Source of the DNA: an uncultured Flavobacteriales bacterium
GTDB taxonomy: Bacteria; Bacteroidota; Bacteroidia; Flavobacteriales_E; Vicingaceae
Assembly: GCA_905479915.1 (NCBI GenBank)
Contig: CAJQOH010000019.1
Span: forward strand, 1 to 62,968
Direction of reading: 5' to 3'
DNA length: 62,968 nt
Positions 16,699 to 24,708 of the stretch are shown here, piece by piece; positions within the stretch are counted from its first letter, which is position 1, and every line of letters begins with the position of its first letter. The notes under the pieces were generated by a model. The model did not search any database. It was not told the origin of the DNA and saw nothing but the letters and a program-made list of their open reading frames with translations. Made by a program: the position numbers and the translations under genes.

Positions 16699-17499
16699 TT
16701 ATGGGGTCATAGGACTATTGACATTATGAGTTGGTTCAGTATACCTATAATACTGAATTATTCTTGAGTTTAAAGATAACTTAGAATAGCCACCCCTCAT
16801 CCCAATATAAATTTCATCGTTACTTTTTACTACGATTGAATTTGGGTATAATGAACCCCAGAATGCCTTTTCAACTATGTTGTCCTTCTTGAAATCTTCA
16901 ATTACAGTAAACATTTGATGACCCGCAATTAAAATTTTGTTTCTATAAATTGCCATTGATTCTGGAGCACTGTCTAATTTCATTACTTCTTCATAAGTAA
17001 ATTCATTTCCATTTCTTCTTAATTCAAAGATTGCTCCACCAGAATCCATCCCGTGAGCGACCCCCACCATAAAGTAAATTTTTTCTTTGAAATTGAAAAC
17101 AAAAATAATTGGGACATCCCAGATTCGAACCGTATCAGCATTTTCTTTTTTAGAAATGTAATTTAAACCACCTCCAAATTCACCTCTATTGATTATTTCA
17201 AGTTTACCATCATCTAATTCGAAATATGATTCTTGAAAGTTTGGTTCTGCTAAAACTAACTTATTTTTTTCCAACTTTACGGCTACCTCAATACTTGAGT
17301 TATTCATTTTTAGCCATAAATCATAATCCTCTAATTGACTTTGATTTAACTCTGTAAAGTTTTCAAAGGGATATAATATATTACTCGCACCACGTATAGG
17401 TCTTATTGATTCATTATCATTATACACAGAATTTGGAGTGGAGTCACCACACCCAGCAACAATAATTAAAACAACCAATAGGATAAATAGTTTTTTCAT
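16699..17499 (-). CDS. Lipoprotein with propeller-like repeats, type-A leader
   Basis: A 266-residue lipoprotein; leader MKKLFILLVVLIIVAGCGDS, start overlapping the upstream stop (ATGA). The mature part is beta-rich with strand patterns such as 'IIFVFNFKEKIYFMVGVAHG', 'SMAIYRNKILIAGHQMFTVI' and 'SIVVKSNDEIYIGMRGGYSK', which suggests a small propeller. There are no catalytic motifs. It may act as a binding protein at the periplasmic face. Confidence 0.68.
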   Translation of the reverse strand: MKKLFILLVVLIIVAGCGDSTPNSVYNDNESIRPIRGASNILYPFENFTELNQSQLEDYDLWLKMNNSSIEVAVKLEKNKLVLAEPNFQESYFELDDGKLEIINRGEFGGGLNYISKKENADTVRIWDVPIIFVFNFKEKIYFMVGVAHGMDSGGAIFELRRNGNEFTYEEVMKLDSAPESMAIYRNKILIAGHQMFTVIEDFKKDNIVEKAFWGSLYPNSIVVKSNDEIYIGMRGGYSKLSLNSRIIQYYRYTEPTHNVNSPMTP

Positions 17500-18332
17500 T
17501 TTTTATAAACTACAAATTTTTGATTCTCTCTAATAAATAATTTATCAGATACTATGTGAGAACCATTAGTGTTAATGTCTTCTACAATGTTCTTAAGTTT
17601 CAGAATATTCTCTTTATCATTACTTCCAGTTATCATTAGCATATCTCTTGAAGGTATGCCAATTACAAAATCACCATCAACATCAAAATTATCCTTAGTC
17701 CATATATCATCTAATAATATCAAACTCGATTCATAATCACCTCCAGCAGTTAACATATATAATCCCGTATTTCCAGTTTTTTCTATTTCTGGAAGAATAA
17801 TATTAAGATTTGCTATAGAAAGCCCTTTAAGAGAATCAACAGCTATGTTAAGAATTGCAATATCTTCTTTTGTGAATTGGCTGATGGTTCTTTCATTATC
17901 CTCAGCATAAATAATAATAAGGTCATCGTTATATTCTTCAAAAATATTACTCACAGTGTCTGTGTTATTCAACCTTTTTATTTCAGCTAAGTATCTTTTA
18001 TCTCTAATTAGGGGCACAATCTTATTATGGTTAATCTTCTTTTTTGGTTTAAATAAGTCAAGAGAAGATTCTGCATAATTTTCAATAATATTATCCAAAC
18101 CAGAAGGGTCATTCTTGTAATCGGCATATGCATTGTCAAGGAAATGGGTGTATTCTTCATTGTTGATTTCAGTTTTTAACTCTAAACCGTTAATCTCTTT
18201 CACGACCACTTCTGTATTTTTGTTACTTAAAGATTCTATCCATTTTTCAGAAAATTCATCTTCGGTTAATGTATCATTCATAGAACAAGAAAATATTGTT
18301 AAAACGGATAATATGATAAACAGTTTTTTCAC
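17496..18332 (-). CDS. Lipoprotein, type-A leader, unknown
   Basis: A 278-residue lipoprotein with leader MKKLFIILSVLTIFSCSMND and a GTG start five bases after the upstream stop. The first 14 codons match the leader DNA of the lipoprotein at 13,441 closely, then the sequences part. The mature protein ends with a segment 'SRDMLMITGSNDKENILKLK', resembling the end of DUF1444-like proteins ('DMLMVTGSND' type), so a distant DUF1444 relationship is possible. Role unknown. Confidence 0.65.
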   Translation of the reverse strand: MKKLFIILSVLTIFSCSMNDTLTEDEFSEKWIESLSNKNTEVVVKEINGLELKTEINNEEYTHFLDNAYADYKNDPSGLDNIIENYAESSLDLFKPKKKINHNKIVPLIRDKRYLAEIKRLNNTDTVSNIFEEYNDDLIIIYAEDNERTISQFTKEDIAILNIAVDSLKGLSIANLNIILPEIEKTGNTGLYMLTAGGDYESSLILLDDIWTKDNFDVDGDFVIGIPSRDMLMITGSNDKENILKLKNIVEDINTNGSHIVSDKLFIRENQKFVVYKK

Positions 18333-18336
18333 TTTA

Positions 18337-18804
18337 TTATTTCTTTTTCATATTTACTAATGTAAAGTATACAATACAAATTCCGTAAATGATGTATTCA
18401 ACTTTACTAACGACTAATCGTTGTTGTGAAGTATATGCTCTACTTAAAAAATAATCTTTTGATTCATCGGCATCGAAAAAGGTATTTCCACATACAAGAG
18501 GATAAGGCTCTGAATCAACTAAAAATGTGCTTACAAATAATAGAGCAACCGTTGTTAGAGATAATATTATTAGGGACTTACTGTTGTCGATATAATCTGG
18601 ATTTAGACTTAATCTCTTTATAAAAAAGAATATCAAATAAACCTCTAATACTACCAGTGGAAGTCTAAACCAAGGACCATATTCCTCTAATAGGCTTATA
18701 AAGAATTCCTCAAATATAGGATTTACAATAAGCCTTAAGGAATGAATACCGAGAACGACTAACAATCCAAAAATGACAATTCTATTGACTTTTAACTTTT
18801 CCAC
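18337..18804 (-). CDS. Membrane protein, unknown
   Basis: A GTG at 18804 gives 155 residues. A longer reading to 18837 would place the promoter element inside the gene and is less likely. About four helices are visible ('IVIFGLLVVLGIHSLRLIV', 'LPLVVLEVYLIFFFI', 'SLIILSLTTVALLFVSTFL', 'YIIYGICIVYFTLV'). It is the first gene of the second leftward block and begins a few bases from the TTACTTTG element of promoter copy 2. Function unknown. Confidence 0.6.
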   Translation of the reverse strand: MEKLKVNRIVIFGLLVVLGIHSLRLIVNPIFEEFFISLLEEYGPWFRLPLVVLEVYLIFFFIKRLSLNPDYIDNSKSLIILSLTTVALLFVSTFLVDSEPYPLVCGNTFFDADESKDYFLSRAYTSQQRLVVSKVEYIIYGICIVYFTLVNMKKK

Positions 18805-18806
18805 TT

Positions 18807-18861
18807 CACCAAAGTAACGAATAATCTGAACTTTCAAGATTTTGAGTAGTTTTATAGGATG
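18807..18861. promoter_or_regulatory. Divergent promoter repeat, copy 2
   Basis: This matches 13956-14010 at 53 of 55 bases while the surrounding genes are unrelated. TTACTTTG faces left toward the GTG at 18804, and TAGTTTTA faces right toward the lipoprotein gene at 18906, which here lies 45 bases further on. Confidence 0.6.
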
Positions 18862-18905
18862 AGATAGAGCCTAGTGTTTGTTCTATTGTTTTAATTGTTT
18901 TAGAT

Positions 18906-19607
18906 ATGAAATTTTATATACTTCTGTTGTCGGTCTTAATGTTTTTGAGTTGCGAGAGTCAAAAGACTCCTAGCAATTCAGCTATAAAATCTTGTGAATC
19001 TAAAGTTGAGGTTGGAAGTAGCCACATTTGCTTAGTTAATCTCGATGGAATGAAAGAGGTATATTCTGACTTAATTGTTAAAGACCATATTGACCGTTCT
19101 GAGCCAAATGTTTTGAAGGTATTGGGTGTCTATTTAACTAATGATAAATATGCGAACATTGAAGAAGAGAATGGTTTTATTATTAATAATCAAGAAGTTT
19201 TTTCTGATAGGTTTAAGTTATATATAGCTAAGAATATGATTGATGCTAGTCAAAATCCAAAGGAACTGGAGTCATTTTATAATAGGACTGTTGAGTCAAT
19301 CACTAATCCAATTGAGATTAAAGATTTATTGAATAGCGAATTTAAGGACGTGCAGTACGATGTGCCTCAATTTATTAAGAATTACAAGCTTGATGAGAAT
19401 GCTTATTCTTTCGTAGCAATAATTAAAGTTTTGATTCCAGAAACGAACCAAGAGTTGGTTAGGGTTTCAATTATAACAATGATGAATCTTAATGGTAAAG
19501 CTGTTAATCTTAATTATATCACTGATTATGTCAATGAAGAAACCATAGAAATTGCAATAAAGAAAAATGAAAAATTCACAACTAAAATCTTAGAACTGAA
19601 CAATTAA
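18906..19607 (+). CDS. Lipoprotein, unknown
   Basis: A 233-residue lipoprotein (MKFYILLLSVLMFLSCES; lipobox LSC). Its leader does not belong to the shared island types. The mature part has two further cysteines ('KSCESKV' and 'HICLVNL') and a beta-rich end ('LVRVSIITMMNLNGKAVNL'). It opens a three-gene rightward block with two immunity-like genes. No family is recognised. Confidence 0.65.
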   Translation: MKFYILLLSVLMFLSCESQKTPSNSAIKSCESKVEVGSSHICLVNLDGMKEVYSDLIVKDHIDRSEPNVLKVLGVYLTNDKYANIEEENGFIINNQEVFSDRFKLYIAKNMIDASQNPKELESFYNRTVESITNPIEIKDLLNSEFKDVQYDVPQFIKNYKLDENAYSFVAIIKVLIPETNQELVRVSIITMMNLNGKAVNLNYITDYVNEETIEIAIKKNEKFTTKILELNN

Positions 19608-19619
19608 TACCTTTAGGGA

Positions 19620-19847
19620 ATGACAAATATCCAATTTGATAAGACAGGTCTGATTATAAAAGGTGACAATACTGGTTGGTATGTAAAACTGGAAGATGAT
19701 ACTGAGAATACAGGTGGATTTTATATTTATCAATTTAAGGAAAATAACGAAAATTCGACAGAAGGCTTTGATAATTGGATGGAAACTAAAGAAGATGTGA
19801 TAGGCTATTTTGAAGAAAGTAATTGGGAAATTAAATGGGATTTATAG
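19620..19847 (+). CDS. Small acidic protein, possible immunity protein
   Basis: A 75-residue acidic protein rich in aromatic residues ('NTGWYVKLEDD', 'GGFYIYQF', 'DNWMETKEDVIGYFEESNW'). It has no signal peptide. It lies between a lipoprotein gene and a DUF2185-SUKH gene, with spacers of 12 and 3 bases, so it is clearly part of that operon. The size and charge fit an immunity protein, but no family can be named. Confidence 0.6.
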   Translation: MTNIQFDKTGLIIKGDNTGWYVKLEDDTENTGGFYIYQFKENNENSTEGFDNWMETKEDVIGYFEESNWEIKWDL

Positions 19848-19850
19848 AGG

Positions 19851-20597
19851 ATGGGGCTAATAGATAAATTGTTTGGTAAAAAACCAAGAGTATTCAAGCT
19901 TAAGCCTAATGAAATAAAGGAAATCATTCCGAATAAAGGTGGTTGTCTTGCTACTGATAAGATTACTTATGACGGAATGAAAGTAGGTTATATGTATCGT
20001 GAGGAAGCTAATAATGATATGGATAATGGATGGCGTTTTTTCTCTGGAACAGAATCTCAAGATTATGTGGATGATGCAAACAATACTAAGGTTTACGATA
20101 TGAATACCATAGCAAACTATGACCAAGCTATAATAGCTTATATAGATTTTCCAGTTGGTAGTGAGTTAGAAAGAATTCCTAATACAGATGAGTTTAAGAA
20201 TGTAGAAAATTCTAGATTAAAAAATGATGAGGGCAAGGAAGATTATATTGAGATTTTAATGAAATCTTCAAGTATGTTATCTGATAAAGGGGTTAAGGTC
20301 AGCTTGTACAAGAATTTATCAGAAGAAGTTCCAGATGAAATATTAATGATAGATGAAGTCATAAGTGTGTCGGGTAAAGATGAGGCTTGGGATAACGTTA
20401 GGGAGTATCTGGAGGGTTATAGTGTCTATCCAATTGCTGAGGTTTTAGGTGGTAGTCTTATTGTTGTTGGGTATAGTAGAGCTAATAAAGGAATCATATA
20501 TTACCATTCTTTCGATTTTGGTCTATTTGAGTTGGATAAATCATATGATGAATTCACGAAAAAATTAATAGACGCTAAGATTCCATTCTATGATTAA
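19851..20597 (+). CDS. DUF2185 (Imm33-like) plus SUKH-like fusion, immunity protein
   Basis: A 248-residue cytoplasmic protein. Residues about 28-110 match the DUF2185/Imm33 pattern: 'NKGGCLATDKITYDG', 'VGYMYREE', 'DNGWRFFSG', 'NTIANYDQAIIAYIDFPVGS'. Residues about 130-245 look SUKH-like: 'GYSVYPIAEVLGGSLIVVGY', 'IIYYHSFDFGLFELDKSYDE'. Both are known immunity modules of polymorphic toxin systems. No toxin is encoded next to it, so it is an orphan here. Domain calls are by remembered motif, strong for the first domain and moderate for the second. Confidence 0.78.
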   Translation: MGLIDKLFGKKPRVFKLKPNEIKEIIPNKGGCLATDKITYDGMKVGYMYREEANNDMDNGWRFFSGTESQDYVDDANNTKVYDMNTIANYDQAIIAYIDFPVGSELERIPNTDEFKNVENSRLKNDEGKEDYIEILMKSSSMLSDKGVKVSLYKNLSEEVPDEILMIDEVISVSGKDEAWDNVREYLEGYSVYPIAEVLGGSLIVVGYSRANKGIIYYHSFDFGLFELDKSYDEFTKKLIDAKIPFYD

Positions 20598-20631
20598 TAG
20601 TTTAGTGCTTTGTTAGTGTTGTTGAGGAAAA

Positions 20632-20859
20632 TTAGTGCAGATTTGAAACCATTATAAATAAGCCTATAGCTGCTAATAAATTCAAGCCAGAACAAATTAA
20701 TAACCCAATACCAATTTGGTTATAACGCTTAATAAAACTGAGGATTATCCCACCCAATAAGATTAATGATGTGGTAATCAATAAAACCATATCATTATGT
20801 GTAGAATAAGCACCAACTTGTATTAGTACACTAATTAATATGCTAAGGGTTTTTATCAC
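20632..20859 (-). CDS. Small membrane protein, unknown
   Basis: A 75-residue protein of two to three hydrophobic helices ('MVLLITTSLILLGGIILSF', 'IGIGLLICSGLNLLAAIGLF'). The GTG start overlaps the stop of the upstream gene (GTGA). It ends the third leftward block, facing the end of the DUF2185-SUKH gene across 34 bases with no clear terminator. Function unknown. Confidence 0.6.
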   Translation of the reverse strand: MIKTLSILISVLIQVGAYSTHNDMVLLITTSLILLGGIILSFIKRYNQIGIGLLICSGLNLLAAIGLFIMVSNLH

Positions 20860-21581
20860 TTTCCTTTTTTTGTATAATCATCACTGATAACTTTTATTGT
20901 TATCGTTCTATTTTCTTGAGAAACTTCAGCTTCTGTCATTTCTTTTTCAAAACTCCTTTTTTTATAATTTCTAACTCCACCATCAACAATAACCATTCTG
21001 TCTTTTTCAATAGATTTAGCACTCAATCTCATTTTAAGTTCTTCTACTCTTTCTATGGATACAGTAATGTTCTCGGTGCTATCTCTATAACCAACAAACT
21101 GAACTATAATGGTTGGGTTATCTATCATTATACTAATTAAGAAGGAATCAATTTCTATAGAATCAACCATAGGTTTTTTTTTATTGATATCAAAGTAATA
21201 CCTTGGAAGAGGTTTTGTTGGCGGGCAAAATTGCTGTAAAGCATATTCGTGAAAATACTTCTTACTCTTAATCTCCCCAACTGTTGTTTCCATTCCTTTT
21301 GCACTTAAATAACCTACTTTTATCACTTCTGTTTTATATGAAGTGTTTGGCTTCAGCTTGAAAGTAGATGTATTTCCATTAACATCTGTTGTGTCAGTTT
21401 GTTCAGACCCATCACTACCATATAATTTAACAGAAACTCCTTCTATATATTTTTCGTTATCAACGCCTTTTACGACTACATCTAATATAAATATTAAAGA
21501 GTCCTTGTTATGAGTATCTTTCTGCCCAAATCCATTGAATCCAACAAGCAGTAAAAATGATATGATGATGAGGTTTCTCAT
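20856..21581 (-). CDS. Secreted protein: carboxypeptidase-like fold plus degenerate OmpA-like domain
   Basis: The start at 21581 gives leader MRNLIIISFLLLVGFNGFGQ (type B) and 241 residues. Mature residues about 30-95 resemble a carboxypeptidase-regulatory-like fold ('VSVKLYGSDGSEQTDTTDVN', 'LKPNTSYKTEVIKVGYLS'). The C-terminus resembles an OmpA-type domain ('NPTIIVQFVGYRDST', 'SIERVEELKMRLSAKSIEKD', 'SQENRTITIKVIS'), but the peptidoglycan-binding Asp/Arg pattern is weak. Peptidoglycan or envelope binding is a guess. The upstream stop lies two bases before the start. Confidence 0.68.
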   Translation of the reverse strand: MRNLIIISFLLLVGFNGFGQKDTHNKDSLIFILDVVVKGVDNEKYIEGVSVKLYGSDGSEQTDTTDVNGNTSTFKLKPNTSYKTEVIKVGYLSAKGMETTVGEIKSKKYFHEYALQQFCPPTKPLPRYYFDINKKKPMVDSIEIDSFLISIMIDNPTIIVQFVGYRDSTENITVSIERVEELKMRLSAKSIEKDRMVIVDGGVRNYKKRSFEKEMTEAEVSQENRTITIKVISDDYTKKGK

Positions 21582-21582
21582 T

Positions 21583-22200
21583 TTAATCTTCTTTTTCATA
21601 TTTTCTGTTATAGAAATCCTTATCTGATTGAACTGCTTCAACAAGTAGGTCTAAAACTGGATTTTCTTTTTGGTGGGAAAAGCCAATTAATTTGGTTTTT
21701 TTCTTTCGTGTTAAAATTAAGATTAAGCCATATTTATCAGTATAAAACTCAAAAACGTTTGGTTTTTGTGATTTTGTCCAAATCCAACGAGGCTGTCTCA
21801 GTACTCTGTGTTTTTTACCATTTATTTCAAATGTTTTCGATGTTCCTAAGTAATACTGTGCTGAGTCGAACCCTCGAATTGTATCCCCTACTAAATCATA
21901 GTTTATATATGTCGCTTTCATCACAGTGTCTCCGTATTCATCGAGTTTATAAGGCTCATAGAATTCATAAATTTTCATAGTATCCCCAGGGTTGTAGTCA
22001 TTTATATATGTTAGCAAGAAGTTGCCATTTGACACGTTAACACTGTTTGTATAAAACCAAGTGCTGTCATTTGAAAAATTTGATTCATATATTGCGTGTT
22101 GGATAGGGAGTGAATTTAGTTTTTCATATTTCTTTAGCTCTTCAGTTGAGCATCCAGCTACAATTATTAATAGGATTAGATATGTTAGGGGCTTTTTCAT
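21583..22200 (-). CDS. Lipoprotein, type-A leader, unknown
   Basis: A 205-residue lipoprotein; leader MKKPLTYLILLIIVAGCSTE, lipobox VAGC. The mature domain is beta-rich ('DSTWFYTNSVNVSNGNFLL', 'TFEINGKKHRVLRQPRWIW', 'FYTDKYGLILILTRKKKT'). The 'YEPYKLDEYGDTVMKATY' pattern is loosely shared with the secreted protein at 12,318. No family is recognised. Confidence 0.66.
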   Translation of the reverse strand: MKKPLTYLILLIIVAGCSTEELKKYEKLNSLPIQHAIYESNFSNDSTWFYTNSVNVSNGNFLLTYINDYNPGDTMKIYEFYEPYKLDEYGDTVMKATYINYDLVGDTIRGFDSAQYYLGTSKTFEINGKKHRVLRQPRWIWTKSQKPNVFEFYTDKYGLILILTRKKKTKLIGFSHQKENPVLDLLVEAVQSDKDFYNRKYEKED

Positions 22201-22206
22201 TTTTAT

Positions 22207-22737
22207 TTATTCAATCCAAGTTGTCTCAAATATATGTTCTATTTCATTTAATTCATTAAAAAAGAAAAGATGCATCATTCCATAGGTGTGCCTTGGCTTT
22301 TTATAAATTCTACTTGTGTATACTGATAGTACATTCTTTTCTTTTCTATAAAAATTTATATGAATTTTTGGATTTCTATTTACCGATAAATTATTAAGAC
22401 AGTTCAATGTGTTTTTAGTTGTGTCAGTGAGGGATTCTTTTTCTAATTGTCTCACCTCTGGCATAAAAACAGAAGTATCTTGGGCAAAAAGCAATGATTT
22501 ATCTTTAAAACCAAGTTTAATTGCGATATAGTCATAAGTCAAAAATGGAGTTATACCACCTTTACCTACCTCTTCATTAATACTGAACTTTAGTTTTACT
22601 TTGTTATAATAAGAATTGAAACTTGTATCTGATTTAAAATATTCAATTACTTTCTTGTATTGTTCACAGTTACTTTCTTGTCCAAATCCGTTGCTTCCAA
22701 TAAGCAGTAAAAATGATATGATGGCGATGCTCTTCAC
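22207..22737 (-). CDS. Secreted protein, type-B leader, unknown
   Basis: A 176-residue exported protein with leader MKSIAIISFLLLIGSNGFGQ; the GTG start overlaps the upstream TGA (GTGA). The mature part has a pair of cysteines ('SNCEQYKKVIEYF' and 'NTLNCLNNLSV') and a beta-rich end 'MMHLFFFNELNEIEHIFETT'. The leader DNA is the fourth member of the NGFGQ family. Function unknown. Confidence 0.66.
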   Translation of the reverse strand: MKSIAIISFLLLIGSNGFGQESNCEQYKKVIEYFKSDTSFNSYYNKVKLKFSINEEVGKGGITPFLTYDYIAIKLGFKDKSLLFAQDTSVFMPEVRQLEKESLTDTTKNTLNCLNNLSVNRNPKIHINFYRKEKNVLSVYTSRIYKKPRHTYGMMHLFFFNELNEIEHIFETTWIE

Positions 22738-22952
22738 TTTAGTTTTTTCTTAAATGCAATTACAGTTAGAATTAAAATAAGTGAATTAAGTCCTAATAGA
22801 ATCCACCAAATGTTTGACATAAAATCCGTTTCACAAGGAGGGCAAACAACTTCTGGAAGGCAAGGCTCACAATTAATAGTATGCGAATCGAACAAGTACT
22901 TTCCCATCAGAACTATGTTAAGACCTATCCATATAGCAACAATCTTCTTCAC
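22734..22952 (-). CDS. Small two-helix membrane protein with Cys-rich loop
   Basis: A 72-residue protein starting at a GTG next to promoter copy 3. Two helices ('IVAIWIGLNIVLMGKYLF' and 'IWWILLGLNSLILILTVIAF') flank a periplasmic loop with four cysteines in the pattern CEPCLPEVVCPPC. The CxxC pairs suggest metal binding or a redox role. No family is known to me. It heads the third leftward block. Confidence 0.6.
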   Translation of the reverse strand: MKKIVAIWIGLNIVLMGKYLFDSHTINCEPCLPEVVCPPCETDFMSNIWWILLGLNSLILILTVIAFKKKLK

Positions 22953-22955
22953 TCA

Positions 22956-23004
22956 TCTAAAGTAACGAATAATCTCAACTTTTAATATTTATAGTATTTT
23001 TAGA
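22956..23004. promoter_or_regulatory. Divergent promoter repeat, copy 3 (partial)
   Basis: The first 24 bases (AAAGTAACGAATAATCT and on) match copies 1 and 2 with one change. The right half has diverged and reads TTAATATTTATAGTATTTTT, which is similar to the segment before the gene at 27,032. It lies between divergent genes, like the other copies. Confidence 0.5.
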
Positions 23005-23006
23005 CT

Positions 23007-23318
23007 TTGTTCGGAATAGGGAAATATAACTTTAAAGAATTAACAGAAGATACTATTATCTTTACAACTGGTTTTACGGGTCGTAAGTTGAGAGTTGGCT
23101 CAAAGTTTATTGAAGAAATTTATGTACATCGAATTCAAGGGAAATTACACCAATATATAATTGTAACTATAATTAAACAGTTTTCAATCCCAAATGAGAG
23201 TTTGGAACTAGGTGGTATTAAGGCATTCGCTATTAAGAATGATATTACTTTGATTGAAGAAGAAATCTATCACGGTGGAGAACAAGTTGTTTTGAACCAA
23301 TCTAGTAAAACTGTTTAA
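23007..23318 (+). CDS. Hypothetical cytoplasmic protein
   Basis: A 103-residue frame from a TTG start (MFGIGKYNFKELTED); no ATG is available early in the frame. The protein has strand-rich stretches ('TIIFTTGFTGRKLRVGSKFI', 'QYIIVTIIKQFSI') and no signal peptide. It opens the rightmost block and abuts the next lipoprotein gene, whose ATG overlaps its stop (TAATG). The exact start is uncertain; function unknown. Confidence 0.5.
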   Translation: MFGIGKYNFKELTEDTIIFTTGFTGRKLRVGSKFIEEIYVHRIQGKLHQYIIVTIIKQFSIPNESLELGGIKAFAIKNDITLIEEEIYHGGEQVVLNQSSKTV

Positions 23319-23890
23319 TGAAAACTAAACTCATCATACTACTAATAGGAATCGCATTTGTTGGGTGTGGAAATCAGTATTCTGAGAATAATACATTTTC
23401 TCGTTCTGATGAGGTTATTGAGGTTGAAGCTGGAGGGAAATCTGAGATAGATGAATCAAGAATTAGGTATGAGCCCAATGAATACGAAGAAAAGCTTTTC
23501 GATACGATTTTAGGTGTTGATTCAAATATTCAGTTACAAATAAAATATTATTCTCTAATGGATAAAGGTTTTATTGTTCCAATGGAATTTGAAGATACGG
23601 ATTATATGCATTACAGGGATTTTGCTGGGGATGTTAAGTTTAGAATTGGTGATAAGGAAATATATGCAGAATCAATTCATAAGGAGTTGTTTTCTGAGAT
23701 GATTGATGATGTTGAGTTTCTTCCTTTAGCATACTTAAGTAGAGTTAGATTTGATAGTTATGATGATGTAGCTGGAGAGTTAAAGTTAGGCTGTATGGTT
23801 GTAATGATAGAGTCTTGTTACGCTTATTTCTTTCAAGTTATAGTTGATAAAGAAGGGAATTATAGAGTAATTGAAATAGAGGAGGAATGA
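23318..23890 (+). CDS. Lipoprotein, GIAFVGCG leader, unknown
   Basis: A 190-residue lipoprotein with leader MKTKLIILLIGIAFVGCGNQ. Its leader is the first of four related ones in this block. The mature part is acidic, beta-rich at the end ('LGCMVVMIESCYAYFFQVIV'), with two cysteines there. It overlaps the next gene by four bases. Function unknown. Confidence 0.66.
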   Translation: MKTKLIILLIGIAFVGCGNQYSENNTFSRSDEVIEVEAGGKSEIDESRIRYEPNEYEEKLFDTILGVDSNIQLQIKYYSLMDKGFIVPMEFEDTDYMHYRDFAGDVKFRIGDKEIYAESIHKELFSEMIDDVEFLPLAYLSRVRFDSYDDVAGELKLGCMVVMIESCYAYFFQVIVDKEGNYRVIEIEEE

Positions 23891-24348
23891 AAAAAAGAAA
23901 AAAGCTAACAAATATTGGGTTCTCTTCAATTGAGACCAATGAGGAATGGCGAAATACGCTAAAGCTATCAGAAGTATTTTACGCTTTAGGAATGGTAGAT
24001 AAGTACTTTTTTTGGAAGATGACTCCTGTTTTTAATGATAAGTACGCACAAGTAAATATTTGGTTTACAAACAAAAAAACTAAAGATACTGATATATACA
24101 CAAGTCCATTGACGAAATCATTAGGCTTACTGGGGTATTATATCGACCTTGATAAAGTAAGAGATATTAAAAACGATAGGGAATTATATGAATTCGTTTT
24201 TAACCTCTATTGTTCAATTAATAAATTAATATTTCATTCTCTCACTATTGATTTTAATGAGGTTGAGGTGCAATCTGTATATAATGAGATTGAATCAATA
24301 CTAGATACTAACCCAACTTTTATAGTTAAACCCATTGATAGTTTTTAA
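23887..24348 (+). CDS. Hypothetical cytoplasmic protein
   Basis: A 153-residue soluble protein starting MKKRKKLTNIGFSSIETNEE with no export signal. Stretches include 'LKLSEVFYALGMVDKYFFWK' and 'EFVFNLYCSINKLIFHSLTI'. The ATG overlaps the upstream stop (ATGA). It is a candidate cytoplasmic partner of the exported neighbours, and no family is recognised. Confidence 0.58.
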   Translation: MKKRKKLTNIGFSSIETNEEWRNTLKLSEVFYALGMVDKYFFWKMTPVFNDKYAQVNIWFTNKKTKDTDIYTSPLTKSLGLLGYYIDLDKVRDIKNDRELYEFVFNLYCSINKLIFHSLTIDFNEVEVQSVYNEIESILDTNPTFIVKPIDSF

Positions 24349-24351
24349 TAA

Positions 24352-24708
24352 ATGCTAAATAGATTTTTAATACTACTAATTGGAATTGGCTTTGTTGGGT
24401 ATGGGAAAATTTATGCTCAATCCAATGAAACTTATACTGGAGTTATTGTAGGAAATGATACACTTTTTACAGTGCCGTACGATATGTGCCCAGAACTGGA
24501 AGGTGATTATGATTTGTTGGTTGAGCATCATAGGTATATTTTGAGCACCAATAAGAAGAAAAATAAAGAGTTGAAATCGTTACTTGGTAAAACAGTTACT
24601 GTAGTTCTTAAACCAATTGCAGAAAGAGTAAAGAAGAAAGATTTAGATATGACTTGTAATTACTATAAATTAATCAAGATTATTTCAAAAAGTAAAGATG
24701 CTAAATAG
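24352..24708 (+). CDS. Small exported protein, unknown
   Basis: A 118-residue exported protein; leader MLNRFLILLIGIGFVGYGKI continues to YAQS, so the lipobox cysteine seen in its relatives is replaced by tyrosine and signal peptidase I cleavage before Gln is more likely. The mature part contains 'TYTGVIVGNDTLFTVPYDMC' and 'SLLGKTVTVVLKP', a small beta-barrel look. Its last codons (DAK, stop) fall inside the next leader repeat. Function unknown. Confidence 0.62.
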   Translation: MLNRFLILLIGIGFVGYGKIYAQSNETYTGVIVGNDTLFTVPYDMCPELEGDYDLLVEHHRYILSTNKKKNKELKSLLGKTVTVVLKPIAERVKKKDLDMTCNYYKLIKIISKSKDAK

